A DNA stretch of 9,731 nt. It comes from Oscillospiraceae bacterium (GTDB lineage Bacteria; Bacillota; Clostridia; Oscillospirales; Acutalibacteraceae). The position numbers and the translations under genes were made by a program. The notes under the pieces are model-generated. The model saw nothing but the letters and a program-made list of their open reading frames with translations, did not search any database and was not told the DNA's origin. This document shows positions 1-7,914 of the stretch, one piece after another. The DNA lies in NCBI GenBank assembly GCA_003517915.1, contig DOZQ01000055.1:4069-13799 (forward strand). The letters are read 5' to 3'. How positions within the stretch are numbered: the first letter of the stretch is position 1; every line of letters begins with the position of its first letter.

Positions 1-1850
1 TTTTTAACCGAGGCCTCAATTTCCCGCTCGGTGAGGGCGCGCTTTACCTTCGCGGGACTGCCTACAGCCATGCTCCCGTCCGGGATAACTGTATTCTGTG
101 TGACCAAAGATCCCGCCCCGATAATACAGTTTTTCCCGATTACCGCCCCATTTAAAATAATAGCTCCCATGCCGATGAGGCTGCCGTCCCCGATTTCACA
201 GCCGTGCAAAACCGCGCCGTGCCCGACCGTTACCATATCGCCTATGCGCAGGGGCAGATCATAATCCACATGCAAAACACAGCCGTCCTGTATGTTGCTG
301 CCCTTCCCAACGGTGATGGGAGCGATATCCCCTCTTATAACCGCGTTATACCACACCGAGGAATTTTCTAAAAGCGTCACGTCCCCGACGACGACCGCAC
401 CCGGAAGAACCGCTGCACTTTCATGGATTTTAGGCTCGGCGCTTTTCACAGGCTCCGCCGGAACTTCGTTTATTTCCGGGGCAATATGGGTATGTTGTTC
501 TTCAGGATTCTGTTCCCATTTGCACATATCCGTCTTGTGGCTTATAATTACTTTAAAGGAGTACGGCTCGAGATAAAGTCCCCCCTCCGCGTCGATTTCA
601 GCACCGTCCGGCGTATATCCGCGGCAAAAGGGTTCCTTTAGCTGGATATTTGCGGTATATTCTGAAATATTCAGCGCCAAAACTGCGAATTCACCGTCAA
701 TTTCCCTGACAAACGCGAACTGCTCGTTGGTTAAATAAATCTGCCGGTAATCTCCGTAAGAAAGCGCGCGGCAGGACTTACGAAACCGTATAAGCTCTTT
801 TAGTGTTTCGGTAAGCTTGGTATCGGCCTGAATTTCGAGACAGGGGCGCAGTGCATTATCTCCGTCGGATTTTGATCCGATGGTACCCCATTCGCCGCCG
901 TAATAGACCGAAGGTATACCCGGCATAAAAAACAGCAGCGCATAACTGAGCGGGATGTATCTCTCGTCGGATAAAATACTCGCTATACGGCTTACGTCGT
1001 GGTTATCCACAAACGCATAAAGATGCCGTCCCCTGTAAAGCGCCCAGCCATCGTTTCCGAACTGGCGGTTGTAGGAGTAGGCTATTTCAAACATATTTTT
1101 ACTGTTAAGCGAGGAATAAATGCCCTTATAACATTCGTAATTTGTGACTGAATCCAGCATGTCATCGTTCATCCAGGTATTATAATCCCCGTGCAGAGTC
1201 TCGCCCATAAGCCAAAAATCAGGGCGTAAAGCCTTGCAGCGAATTCGCAGCTCTCTTAAAAACTCCGGATCAAGGCAGTAAGCGACATCCAGCCGCAGGC
1301 CGTCAATCCCAAATTCCTCAAACCAGCCGGAGACAGCGTCAAAAAGATATTCCCTGACCTCGGGCGAGCGCAGATTCAGCTTTACAAGCTCATAATGCCC
1401 TTCCCAGCCCTCGTAATGAAAGCCGTCGTTATAGCCACTATTGCCATCGAAATTTATATGGAACCAGTCTTTGTAAGGCGAGTCCCATTTCTTTTCCAGC
1501 ACGTCGCGGAAGGCCGGGAAATCCCGGCCGACATGGTTGAACACCCCGTCGAGTATGATACGGATACCCGCTTCATGCAGTGCGCCGCACACCCGCTTAA
1601 AATCTTCGTTTGTCCCGAGTCTGCGGTCGATCACCTTATAATCCGCCGTATCGTACCCGTGCTTAGTCGACTGGAACACAGGGCCGAAATACACCGCGTT
1701 TATCCCTAAGTGTTTTAAATGCGGAATCCACTCGAGAACCTTTAAAATACGGGACTGGGGCGGGGACGTAAAATCGTTAAGTTCCTCTGCCCCGCAAAAC
1801 CCCAAAGGATATATGTGGTAAAATACCGCGTTTTCCGCCCAAATTGACAT
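1..1850 (-). CDS. GH13 alpha-amylase-family hydrolase fused to a gamma-carbonic-anhydrase-like domain (3' end outside window)
   Basis: One uninterrupted frame of 616 codons starts at ATG 1850 and runs past the window edge. I checked every codon and found no stop. Residues 1-360 are a GH13 TIM barrel with all four conserved regions: DGVFNH (D101, H106), GLRLD (R186, nucleophile D188), the GE acid/base (E217) and DNHD (N283, H284, D285). A small beta domain follows to about 440. There is no signal peptide and no N-terminal CBM34-type domain, so an intracellular maltodextrin- or cyclomaltodextrin-type hydrolase is likely. A Pro/Glu/His-rich linker (about 441-471) leads to a hexapeptide-repeat left-handed beta-helix resembling YrdA/CaiE/gamma-CA proteins, with R506, D508, Q521 and metal ligands H527, H544 and H549. 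The end at the window edge resembles the usual family C-terminus (GSPAKVKRALTE), so few residues are missing. The start has a GGGGGA ribosome site and lies 21 bases after purD. Domain identities are secure. Substrate and the benefit of the fusion are unknown. Confidence 0.9.
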   Translation of the reverse strand, partial: MSIWAENAVFYHIYPLGFCGAEELNDFTSPPQSRILKVLEWIPHLKHLGINAVYFGPVFQSTKHGYDTADYKVIDRRLGTNEDFKRVCGALHEAGIRIILDGVFNHVGRDFPAFRDVLEKKWDSPYKDWFHINFDGNSGYNDGFHYEGWEGHYELVKLNLRSPEVREYLFDAVSGWFEEFGIDGLRLDVAYCLDPEFLRELRIRCKALRPDFWLMGETLHGDYNTWMNDDMLDSVTNYECYKGIYSSLNSKNMFEIAYSYNRQFGNDGWALYRGRHLYAFVDNHDVSRIASILSDERYIPLSYALLFFMPGIPSVYYGGEWGTIGSKSDGDNALRPCLEIQADTKLTETLKELIRFRKSCRALSYGDYRQIYLTNEQFAFVREIDGEFAVLALNISEYTANIQLKEPFCRGYTPDGAEIDAEGGLYLEPYSFKVIISHKTDMCKWEQNPEEQHTHIAPEINEVPAEPVKSAEPKIHESAAVLPGAVVVGDVTLLENSSVWYNAVIRGDIAPITVGKGSNIQDGCVLHVDYDLPLRIGDMVTVGHGAVLHGCEIGDGSLIGMGAIILNGAVIGKNCIIGAGSLVTQNTVIPDGSMAVGSPAKVKRALTEREIEASVK

Positions 1851-1871
1851 AACTCGTTCCCCCGTTTATAA

Positions 1872-3152
1872 TCAGTCTTCGCCCAGCGCCTGCCGCCCGA
1901 TATCTTTGCGGTAGTGCGCGCCGTCAAAATGGATTTTTTCCACCGCAGAATAGGCGTTTTCAAGGGCGGATTTAAGCTCTGAACCTATTCCGGTCACACC
2001 CAAAACCCGGCCTCCGTTGGTCAGAAACTCCCCATTTTCATATCGCGTTCCGGCATGATACACCGTGGAACCGTTTGTCTGCCCGTTTTCGTCCAGTCCG
2101 CCGATGGGAATTCCCTTCGGGTAACTGCCCGGATATCCTCCCGACGCCATAACCACACAGGCGCAGGCTTCCTTTTTCCAGACGATATCGATTTCCGAAA
2201 GCCTTTCGTCGATTACTGCGTCGATTATATCGGCAAGATCAGTCTCTAAAAGCGGCAATACCACCTGAGTTTCCGGGTCTCCGAATCTGGCGTTATACTC
2301 AATGACCTTAGGCTCGTCTTTTGTCAGCATCAGCCCGAAATACAAACAGCCTTTGAAGGGACAGCCCATTTCACGCATGGCGTGCACCGTCGGCAGAAAG
2401 ATTTCATCCATAGCGCGCCGGGCTATTTCCGGCGTATAGCGGGGATTCGGCGCGACCGTACCCATGCCGCCGGTGTTGGGGCCTTTGTTCCCCTCAAACA
2501 CCGGCTTATGATCCATAGAAGAAATCATAGGGGCAACGGTTTTTCCGTCGGTGAAGCAAAGCACCGATACCTCCGGCCCGGTCAGAAATTCCTCAATGAC
2601 TACCTTTGAGCCGGATTCCCCGAATATTTTATCCTTCATCATTTTTTCCACTGCGTCCTTTGCCGCCGCGAAGTCCTCAGCGATGACGACACCCTTGCCT
2701 AAAGCCAGGCCGTCCGCCTTAATCACACAGGGATATTTATTCTGCTGGATGATGTATTCGACAGCTTTTTCAGCATCGTCAAATATCTCATATCCGGCAG
2801 TCGGGATACCGTAGTTTTTCATCAGGTTTTTTGAAAAAACCTTGCTGGCTTCTATTCTCGAGGCAAGCTTGCCAGGGCCAAACGCCCTTATGCCTTCGGC
2901 TTCAAGTGCATCTACCAGTCCCGCCGCGAGCGGGTCGTCCGGCGCTACAAACACAGTTTCCGCGTTGGTTTCTTTCGCAAGTCGGATAACCGCCGGAATA
3001 TCGCAGGGATTTATATCCGGGAAGCATTTGGCGTCGCGGCTGATGCCGCCGTTGCCGGGCGCACAGAAAATTTCACTTACCCGGCTACATTCCTTTAGTT
3101 TTTTTATAAGGGCATGCTCTCTGCCGCCGCCGCCAATCATCAATATTTTCAT
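1872..3152 (-). CDS. purD: Phosphoribosylamine--glycine ligase (GAR synthetase)
   Basis: This cytosolic ATP-grasp enzyme joins 5-phosphoribosylamine and glycine to make GAR, step two of de novo purine synthesis. The protein of 426 residues has the usual length. Visible marks are the N-terminal GGGGREHAL (7-14), the ATP-grasp segment KADGLALGKGVV (145-156), NTGGMG (226-231) and the metal/ATP motif YNARFGDPETQ (286-296). I chose ATG 3152 because it gives the family N-terminus MKILMIGGGG and has GGGGGA about eight bases upstream. An in-frame ATG at 3170 would add six residues (MPGEAK) and would share one base with the purH stop (TAATG). That arrangement could couple translation, but the extra residues are not typical of the family and there is no ribosome site before it. 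It lies directly after purH and is followed by the fusion gene after 21 bases. Confidence 0.96.
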   Translation of the reverse strand: MKILMIGGGGREHALIKKLKECSRVSEIFCAPGNGGISRDAKCFPDINPCDIPAVIRLAKETNAETVFVAPDDPLAAGLVDALEAEGIRAFGPGKLASRIEASKVFSKNLMKNYGIPTAGYEIFDDAEKAVEYIIQQNKYPCVIKADGLALGKGVVIAEDFAAAKDAVEKMMKDKIFGESGSKVVIEEFLTGPEVSVLCFTDGKTVAPMISSMDHKPVFEGNKGPNTGGMGTVAPNPRYTPEIARRAMDEIFLPTVHAMREMGCPFKGCLYFGLMLTKDEPKVIEYNARFGDPETQVVLPLLETDLADIIDAVIDERLSEIDIVWKKEACACVVMASGGYPGSYPKGIPIGGLDENGQTNGSTVYHAGTRYENGEFLTNGGRVLGVTGIGSELKSALENAYSAVEKIHFDGAHYRKDIGRQALGED

Positions 3153-3169
3153 TTTAGCTTCCCCCGGCA

Positions 3170-4714
3170 TTAGTGTTTAAAATGGCGCATACTCGTAAAG
3201 AGCATCGCGATACCGGCTTCGTTGCAGGCTTTAATACTGTCCTCATCCCGGATCGAGCCGCCTGGCTGGATTATAGCGGTAATCCCGGCTGCTTTCGCGA
3301 CCTGTACGCAGTCGTCAAACGGGAAATACGCGTCCGACGCCATAACCGAGCCGGGGGCGTTTTCTCCCGCGTATTTTATCGCAAGCTCCAGCGCCGTGAT
3401 GCGGTTGGTCTGCCCCGGGCCGATGCCGACAGTGCGGTTTCCTTTCACCAGCGCGATCCCATTGGATTTGACATGCTTTACCACCTTCCACGCGAAGAGA
3501 AGCTGTGTAGTCTCATCCTCGGTCGGCTGACGGTTTGTCACGCATTTTAGTTCATTTCCCAAAAGCTCGGTATCAAGGTTTTGTACCAAAAGCCCGCCCG
3601 CGACCTTTTTCATGTCCATAAGGTTTTCGTTCGGAGCCGCAAGGCTTGGCAGGCGCAGCAAACGGATATTTTTCTTTTGGCTCAGCAGCGCGAAGGCTTC
3701 TTTTTCGTAAGCCGGCGCGATGATGATTTCCAGGAAAATCTCCGCCAGTTTTTCCGCTGTTGGCAAATCCACGGGACGGTTAAGGACAACTATACCTCCA
3801 AAAATCGAAACCGGATCGGCGTCGTGGGCATTCACATACGCATCAAAAATCGTCTCCCCTACGCCGACACCGCAAGGATTGGCGTGCTTGACCGCGACCG
3901 CCGCGGGCCGCTCCGCACCGAATTCCTTCATAACATCCAAAGCGCCGTTCGCGTCGTTTATGTTGTTGTATGAAAGCTCCTTGCCGTGAAGCTGCTCGGC
4001 TGCGGCTAAAGTATTGTCACCCGCGTCCGCTTCTTTGTAAAACGCGGCGCCTTGATGCGGATTCTCTCCATAGCGCATCTCCTGCACCTTCTCAAAGGTC
4101 AGGGTGAGCTTTTCGGGGAAGGGAGATGCCTCGCGCCGGGTACGCAAATATCCGGCAATAAGCGAGTCATACGCGGCGGTGTGCTCAAACACCTTGCCGG
4201 CCAGCATGAATTTTATATCTGAGGATATTTCACCCTGCCGCAGGGCGTTTATCACTGTATCATAATCAGCCGGATCGGTCACAACGGTCACATCCTGCCA
4301 GTTTTTCGCGGCCGCGCGAAGCATTGTCGGCCCGCCGATATCGATATTTTCAATCGCCTGATCTAAAGAAACGGCGGGTTTTTTAAGAATTGTTTCTTTA
4401 AACGGATAAAGATTTATAACCACAATATCAATCGGCGTGACACCCAACTGCTCAAGCGTGCGCATGTGTTCTTCGTTGCCGCGAACAGCCAATACCCCGG
4501 CATGGATCATGGGATGCAGGGTTTTTACCCTGCCGTCCAGACATTCGGGAAAACCGGTTATTTCCGACACGCCGGTGACCGGAATCCCGGCGTCAGCCAG
4601 CAGCTTCGCGGTGCCGCCAGTAGAAACAATCTCAAAACCCATTTTTTCCAGCTCGGCGGCAAATGCGGCAACACCGGCTTTATCCGACACACTTATAAGC
4701 GCCCGTTTTTTCAT
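3170..4714 (-). CDS. purH: Bifunctional AICAR transformylase / IMP cyclohydrolase
   Basis: PurH performs the last two steps to IMP: formylation of AICAR with 10-formyl-THF, then ring closure. The 514 residues match the family length (about 510). The N-terminal IMP cyclohydrolase (MGS-like) domain shows ISVSDKAG (7-14), STGGT (31-35) and DGRVKTLHP (60-68). The C-terminal AICAR transformylase domain shows RYGENPHQ (214-221), the catalytic KHANPCG (276-282, with Lys276 and His277) and a terminal [13 protein letters not shown] segment. I chose ATG 4714 because it gives the conserved start [11 protein letters not shown]. The frame is open for 35 codons upstream, but that part overlaps the end of purN and has no family similarity. 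A GGAG lies about 11 bases before the ATG, somewhat far. The gap from purN is 20 bases, so the two are almost certainly co-transcribed. Confidence 0.97.
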   Translation of the reverse strand: MKKRALISVSDKAGVAAFAAELEKMGFEIVSTGGTAKLLADAGIPVTGVSEITGFPECLDGRVKTLHPMIHAGVLAVRGNEEHMRTLEQLGVTPIDIVVINLYPFKETILKKPAVSLDQAIENIDIGGPTMLRAAAKNWQDVTVVTDPADYDTVINALRQGEISSDIKFMLAGKVFEHTAAYDSLIAGYLRTRREASPFPEKLTLTFEKVQEMRYGENPHQGAAFYKEADAGDNTLAAAEQLHGKELSYNNINDANGALDVMKEFGAERPAAVAVKHANPCGVGVGETIFDAYVNAHDADPVSIFGGIVVLNRPVDLPTAEKLAEIFLEIIIAPAYEKEAFALLSQKKNIRLLRLPSLAAPNENLMDMKKVAGGLLVQNLDTELLGNELKCVTNRQPTEDETTQLLFAWKVVKHVKSNGIALVKGNRTVGIGPGQTNRITALELAIKYAGENAPGSVMASDAYFPFDDCVQVAKAAGITAIIQPGGSIRDEDSIKACNEAGIAMLFTSMRHFKH

Positions 4715-4734
4715 ATCCCACAAATCTCCATTCT

Positions 4735-5361
4735 TTATTTTATGATTATTGCCTTCCCATTTTCTATTTTGATTTTTCCCTCGCAGAAAAGTGCCACGGC
4801 CTCGGGTAGTATTCTCCACTCGGCCTGCTCCATAATGCGCTTTTGAAGCGATTCCGGCGTGTCGCCGTCTTTTACCTCGACTGCTTTTTGCAAAATAATA
4901 GCGCCCCCGTCGGGCACTTCATTGACAAAATGCACTGTAGCGCCGCTGAGCTTAACGCCGCTGTCAAGCGCGGCCTCATGAACCCGCAGCCCGTAAAATC
5001 CCTTGCCGCAAAAGGCGGGAATTAATGACGGATGCACATTTATAATGCGGTTTTTATATTCCCCGACGAGCTCGTCGCCCAAAATAGACATGAATCCTGC
5101 AAGGACAATAATGTCGGTTTCATATTGCTTCAGCAGGGCTTTCAGCGCTTTATCAAACGCTTCTCCGCTGTCAAAGGCGCGTCTGTCCGCCACCTCTGCG
5201 GGAATTCCGGCGTTTTTGGCGCGGGTAAGGGCGTAAGCACCGGGACGGCTGGAAATAACGCAGCGGATACGGCCGCCGCCGAGACGGCCTTCCCGCTGCG
5301 CGTCAATAAGAGCCCCCAAATTGGTTCCCCCGCCGGACACCAGCACGGCGATGTTCAGCAT
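4735..5361 (-). CDS. purN: Phosphoribosylglycinamide formyltransferase (folate-dependent)
   Basis: PurN transfers the formyl group of 10-formyl-THF to GAR, giving FGAR. The 208 residues fit the family. The nucleotide-binding N-terminus [10 protein letters not shown] (7-15) is clear. The catalytic triad known from E. coli PurN (Asn106, His108, Asp144) corresponds to Asn108 and His110 in [11 protein letters not shown] and Asp151 in VPDGGAI. After the His motif the protein has [11 protein letters not shown] where the E. coli enzyme has a shorter PGLHTH-type loop. I associate this variant with clostridial PurN proteins. ATG 5361 overlaps the purM stop by seven bases and has GAGGTGGAG upstream within the purM coding end, which suggests translational coupling with purM. 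Confidence 0.96.
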   Translation of the reverse strand: MLNIAVLVSGGGTNLGALIDAQREGRLGGGRIRCVISSRPGAYALTRAKNAGIPAEVADRRAFDSGEAFDKALKALLKQYETDIIVLAGFMSILGDELVGEYKNRIINVHPSLIPAFCGKGFYGLRVHEAALDSGVKLSGATVHFVNEVPDGGAIILQKAVEVKDGDTPESLQKRIMEQAEWRILPEAVALFCEGKIKIENGKAIIIK

Positions 5362-6389
5362 AGCTCCACCTCGCCGGAACCGATTTTTACCTCGCCTATT
5401 ATGCGGGCATCCTCGCCCGACTCGCGCAAAAGTGCGACGGCGGCGTCCGCTTTGCGCGGATCAACCGCGATTACCATACCTGTACCCATGTTAAAGGTAT
5501 TGAACATATCGTGCTCTGAAATATTGCCGGTAGACTGAATCATCTGAAAAATCGGCAGTATCTCAAGACTGTTTTTGCGTATGACCGCTTTCTGTTTTTT
5601 AGACAGCATACGCGGAATATTTTCGTAAAATCCGCCGCCGGTGATATGAGCCACGCCGTGTACCTCTACGGCATCCATGAGAGCGGACAGGGCTTTTACA
5701 TAGATTTTGGTTGGGGTTAAAAGCTCTTCTCCCAAGGTTTTACCCAAATCGGCTATGTGCATTAAAACATTTTCTTTTTTGGTCTGCAAAACCTTGCGAA
5801 CCAGCGAAAATCCATTGGAGTGTACCCCCGATGAAGCCACACCTATTAGCGCGTCTCCATAGCGAACCTTTCCGACGCCGAGCAATTTGTCATGATCGGC
5901 CATGCCGACGCAGAACCCGACAAGATCATATTCGTCGGCGGGATAAAAGCCCGGCATTTCGGCGGTTTCACCTCCGATAAGCGCACATCCGGCTTGTACA
6001 CAGCCCTCGGCGACCCCCTCGACTATCGAGGCGACCTGCACCGGATCGGTTTTGCCGAGCGCTATGTAGTCGAGAAAAAACAGCGGTTTAGCGCCGGCGC
6101 ACGCGACGTCGTTAGCACACATGGCTACGCAGTCGATACCAACCGTATTGTGCTTGCCCATTAAAAACGCGATTTTCAGCTTGGTGCCCACACCATCGGT
6201 GCCGGATACCAGCACTGGGCGTTTAATCCCGCGAAGTTCCGGCTCAAACAGCCCGCCGAAGCCGCCCAGCCCCCCGGTCACTCCCGGAATGCGGGTGCGC
6301 TGCACGTGCTCTTTCATCAGCTCGACGGCCTTGTATCCGGCGGTAACATCCACCCCGGCTTCTTTATAGCTTTCAGAAAAACTTTTCAT
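5355..6389 (-). CDS. purM: Phosphoribosylformylglycinamidine cyclo-ligase (AIR synthetase)
   Basis: PurM closes the imidazole ring: FGAM plus ATP gives AIR, the substrate for carboxylation by the PurE pathway. The 344-residue protein matches the family length. Diagnostic motifs are SGTDGVGTKL (62-71), CANDVACAGAKPLFFLDY (91-108) and GGETAEMPGFY (139-149), all part of the ATP and substrate sites of the PurM/PurL superfamily. ATG 6389 follows AGGGGA at a normal distance and gives the expected N-terminus MKSFSESYKEAGVD. It sits 18 bases after purE and overlaps purN by seven bases. In many Clostridia purC and purF stand between purE and purM, but here they are absent. Confidence 0.97.
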   Translation of the reverse strand: MKSFSESYKEAGVDVTAGYKAVELMKEHVQRTRIPGVTGGLGGFGGLFEPELRGIKRPVLVSGTDGVGTKLKIAFLMGKHNTVGIDCVAMCANDVACAGAKPLFFLDYIALGKTDPVQVASIVEGVAEGCVQAGCALIGGETAEMPGFYPADEYDLVGFCVGMADHDKLLGVGKVRYGDALIGVASSGVHSNGFSLVRKVLQTKKENVLMHIADLGKTLGEELLTPTKIYVKALSALMDAVEVHGVAHITGGGFYENIPRMLSKKQKAVIRKNSLEILPIFQMIQSTGNISEHDMFNTFNMGTGMVIAVDPRKADAAVALLRESGEDARIIGEVKIGSGEVELC

Positions 6390-6407
6390 ATTTCTATTCC
6401 CCTGCTG

Positions 6408-6911
6408 TCACAGTGTTTCAAGCTCTGCCTGCAATTTTTCGTCGGCGGTCAAAACTCCCTGCGCCATTTTCTTTTTCTTGTCTTTCAGCAGCCCGGCAAT
6501 GCGGCTGTCGGAAAGCGCCAAAATCTGCGCGGCCAGCAAGGCGGCATTCTTTGCGCCGTCTATGGCGACTGTGGCCACAGGAACGCCGCTGGGCATCTGC
6601 ACGGTGGCCAGCAGCGCGTCCAGCCCGTCGAGAGAAGTGGATTTTATGGGGATACCGATAACGGGCAAAGTCGTATGTCCCGCCAAAACCCCTGCCAAAT
6701 GCGCCGCCTTGCCAGCGGCCGCGATTATTACTCCAAAGCCGTTATCCATTGCGCCCACGGCGAAATCTGCCGCTTTTTCGGGAGTTCTGTGCGCCGACAT
6801 CACATGCGCTTCATAGGGTATATCCATTTCACGCAACGTTTGAATCGCGCCCAAAACCACCGGGAGATCGGACTTGCTGCCCATTATGACCGCAACTTTT
6901 TTCAGTGGCAT
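6408..6911 (-). CDS. purE: N5-carboxyaminoimidazole ribonucleotide mutase (PurE, AIR carboxylase catalytic subunit)
   Basis: PurE interconverts N5-CAIR and CAIR in bacteria that have PurK, while class II enzymes use AIR and CO2 directly. The 167 residues show the PurE fold signatures MGSKSDLPV (10-18), SAHRTP (39-44, with His41) and AAAGKAAHLAG (64-74), followed by the substrate-contacting VIGIPI. The C-terminus is Lys-rich (KDKKKKMA) and then helical, as is common. ATG 6911 has a good AGGAG six bases upstream. No purK is seen in the window, and I cannot assign the class from these residues alone. The start lies only 28 bases after the SPFH gene, so no separate promoter or purine riboswitch fits between them. 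It opens the purine block purE-M-N-H-D. Confidence 0.96.
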   Translation of the reverse strand: MPLKKVAVIMGSKSDLPVVLGAIQTLREMDIPYEAHVMSAHRTPEKAADFAVGAMDNGFGVIIAAAGKAAHLAGVLAGHTTLPVIGIPIKSTSLDGLDALLATVQMPSGVPVATVAIDGAKNAALLAAQILALSDSRIAGLLKDKKKKMAQGVLTADEKLQAELETL

Positions 6912-6939
6912 TCATGCTCCTGCCTTTCGGGTATTGATG

Positions 6940-7884
6940 TTATTTTTTTGCCGGCGAGTCGGTTATCAGTTCTTTAAAGGATGCCGCCAACCCTGCCATG
7001 CCCTGTATCTCTGAGGGAATAATGATTTTTGTCGCCTGGCCGTCTGCCGCCTTGGCGAAAGCCTCAAGGCTTTTAATAGCCAAAACGTTTTGCTGCGGAT
7101 CAGCCTCGTTAAGCAGCTTGATGCTGCTAGCAAGTGCGGTCTGCACCTGACGAATAGCCTCCGCCTCACCCTCCGCCTCGCGGATTTTAGCTTCTTTGAC
7201 GGCCTCCGCCTTCAAAATGGCGGAGCGTTTATCCGCCTCGGCGGACAGAATAGTAGATTCCTTAACGCCCTCAGCAACCAGGATACGGCTTTTCTTGTCG
7301 CCCTCGGCCCTCAAGATAGCTTCGCGGCGTTCACGCTCGGCCTTCATCTGTTTTTCCATCGCTTCTTGAATCTCGCGCGGCGGAAGGATATTTTTAAGCT
7401 CCACGCGGTTGACCTTTATGCCCCACGGATCGGTCGCCTCGTCGAGAATGACGCGGATTTGGGTGTTGATATGATCGCGGGATGTAAGCGTGCTGTCAAG
7501 CTCCATATCACCGATGATATTTCGCAGCGTCGTTGCCGACAGGGTTTCAATTGCCGCCATAGGACGCTCCACGCCGTATGTATAAAGCTTGGGATCGGTT
7601 ATTTGAAAATAGACGACCGTGTCGATTTGCATAGTGACATTATCCTTGGTGATAACCGGCTGCGGGGGAAAATCCGCCACCTGCTCTTTCAGCGAGACAA
7701 CCTTTGCTACCCTGTCGATAAACGGGATTTTGAAGTGAAGTCCAGTAGACCATGTGGCATTATATGCTCCCAGCCGTTCTAAAACATAAGCCTTTGCCTG
7801 CGGGACAATTTTAATATTCGCAATAAGGATCAAAAGAATGATGACAACCAAGCCAAGCAATACATAAAGACCTAAGAATTCCAT
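6940..7884 (-). CDS. SPFH/Band 7 (stomatin/QmcA-like) membrane protein
   Basis: Members of this family form large membrane-associated oligomers that organise membrane microdomains. Their exact client is usually unknown. The 314 residues have a single N-terminal transmembrane helix (about 4-22), then an SPFH/PHB domain (about 25-180) with typical segments such as ERLGAYNATWSTGLHFKIPF, KDNVTMQIDTVVYFQI and ATDPWGIKVNRVELKNI. An Ala/Glu/Lys-rich coiled coil follows (about 170-250) with five perfect-length 11-residue repeats (190-244). The C-terminal part, with a hydrophobic patch around 288-303, resembles E. coli QmcA (YbbK). ATG 7884 is preceded by AAAGGGG. It follows the NfeD gene by 30 bases, and the NfeD-SPFH pairing is a widely conserved arrangement that supports both calls. 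It belongs to the same likely transcript as the purine genes downstream. Confidence 0.95.
   Translation of the reverse strand: MEFLGLYVLLGLVVIILLILIANIKIVPQAKAYVLERLGAYNATWSTGLHFKIPFIDRVAKVVSLKEQVADFPPQPVITKDNVTMQIDTVVYFQITDPKLYTYGVERPMAAIETLSATTLRNIIGDMELDSTLTSRDHINTQIRVILDEATDPWGIKVNRVELKNILPPREIQEAMEKQMKAERERREAILRAEGDKKSRILVAEGVKESTILSAEADKRSAILKAEAVKEAKIREAEGEAEAIRQVQTALASSIKLLNEADPQQNVLAIKSLEAFAKAADGQATKIIIPSEIQGMAGLAASFKELITDSPAKK
7153..7317 (-). repeat. Five tandem 11-residue (hendecad) protein repeats in the SPFH coiled coil
   Basis: Residues 190-244 of the SPFH protein fall into five consecutive units of exactly 11 residues with the pattern I-L-x-A-E-x-x-K-x-x-x: ILRAEGDKKSR, ILVAEGVKEST, ILSAEADKRSA, ILKAEAVKEAK and IREAEGEAEAI. 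At the DNA level the copies are diverged, so this is a protein-level repeat and not a recent DNA duplication. Hendecad coiled coils are known in stomatin and flotillin relatives and favour long straight helices in the oligomeric cage. Confidence 0.9.
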
Positions 7885-7914
7885 GATTTTACCCCTTTCT
7901 GTTTTTGCGGCCGA

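Noticed and set aside
420..530. Idea that the GH13 and carbonic-anhydrase parts are two genes joined by a frameshift
   Set aside because: Both parts lie in exactly the same codon phase with no stop between them, so no frameshift is needed. Only an error in the underlying sequence could still create the fusion.
292..641. Small plus-strand frames opposite the fusion linker and helix domain
   Set aside because: They are complements of the real minus-strand coding sequence, which I traced codon by codon without a stop.
1742..1963. Short minus-strand frame overlapping the end of purD and the start of the GH13 gene
   Set aside because: It runs in a different frame across two well-supported genes and has no family-like sequence.
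6912..6939. Possible purine riboswitch or PurR site before purE
   Set aside because: The gap is only 28 bases, mostly taken by the ribosome site, so a riboswitch does not fit, and I see no palindromic operator.
6306..6977. 223-codon open frame on the plus strand, opposite purE and the start of purM
   Set aside because: Both purE and purM are clear full-length matches on the other strand. The antisense frame shows no motif or good ribosome site.
7090..7782. 230-codon open frame on the plus strand, opposite the SPFH gene
   Set aside because: It lies wholly antisense to a well-supported gene, has no recognisable family features, and its Leu/Arg/Phe-rich make-up is what the complement of an Ala/Glu/Lys-rich coiled coil gives.
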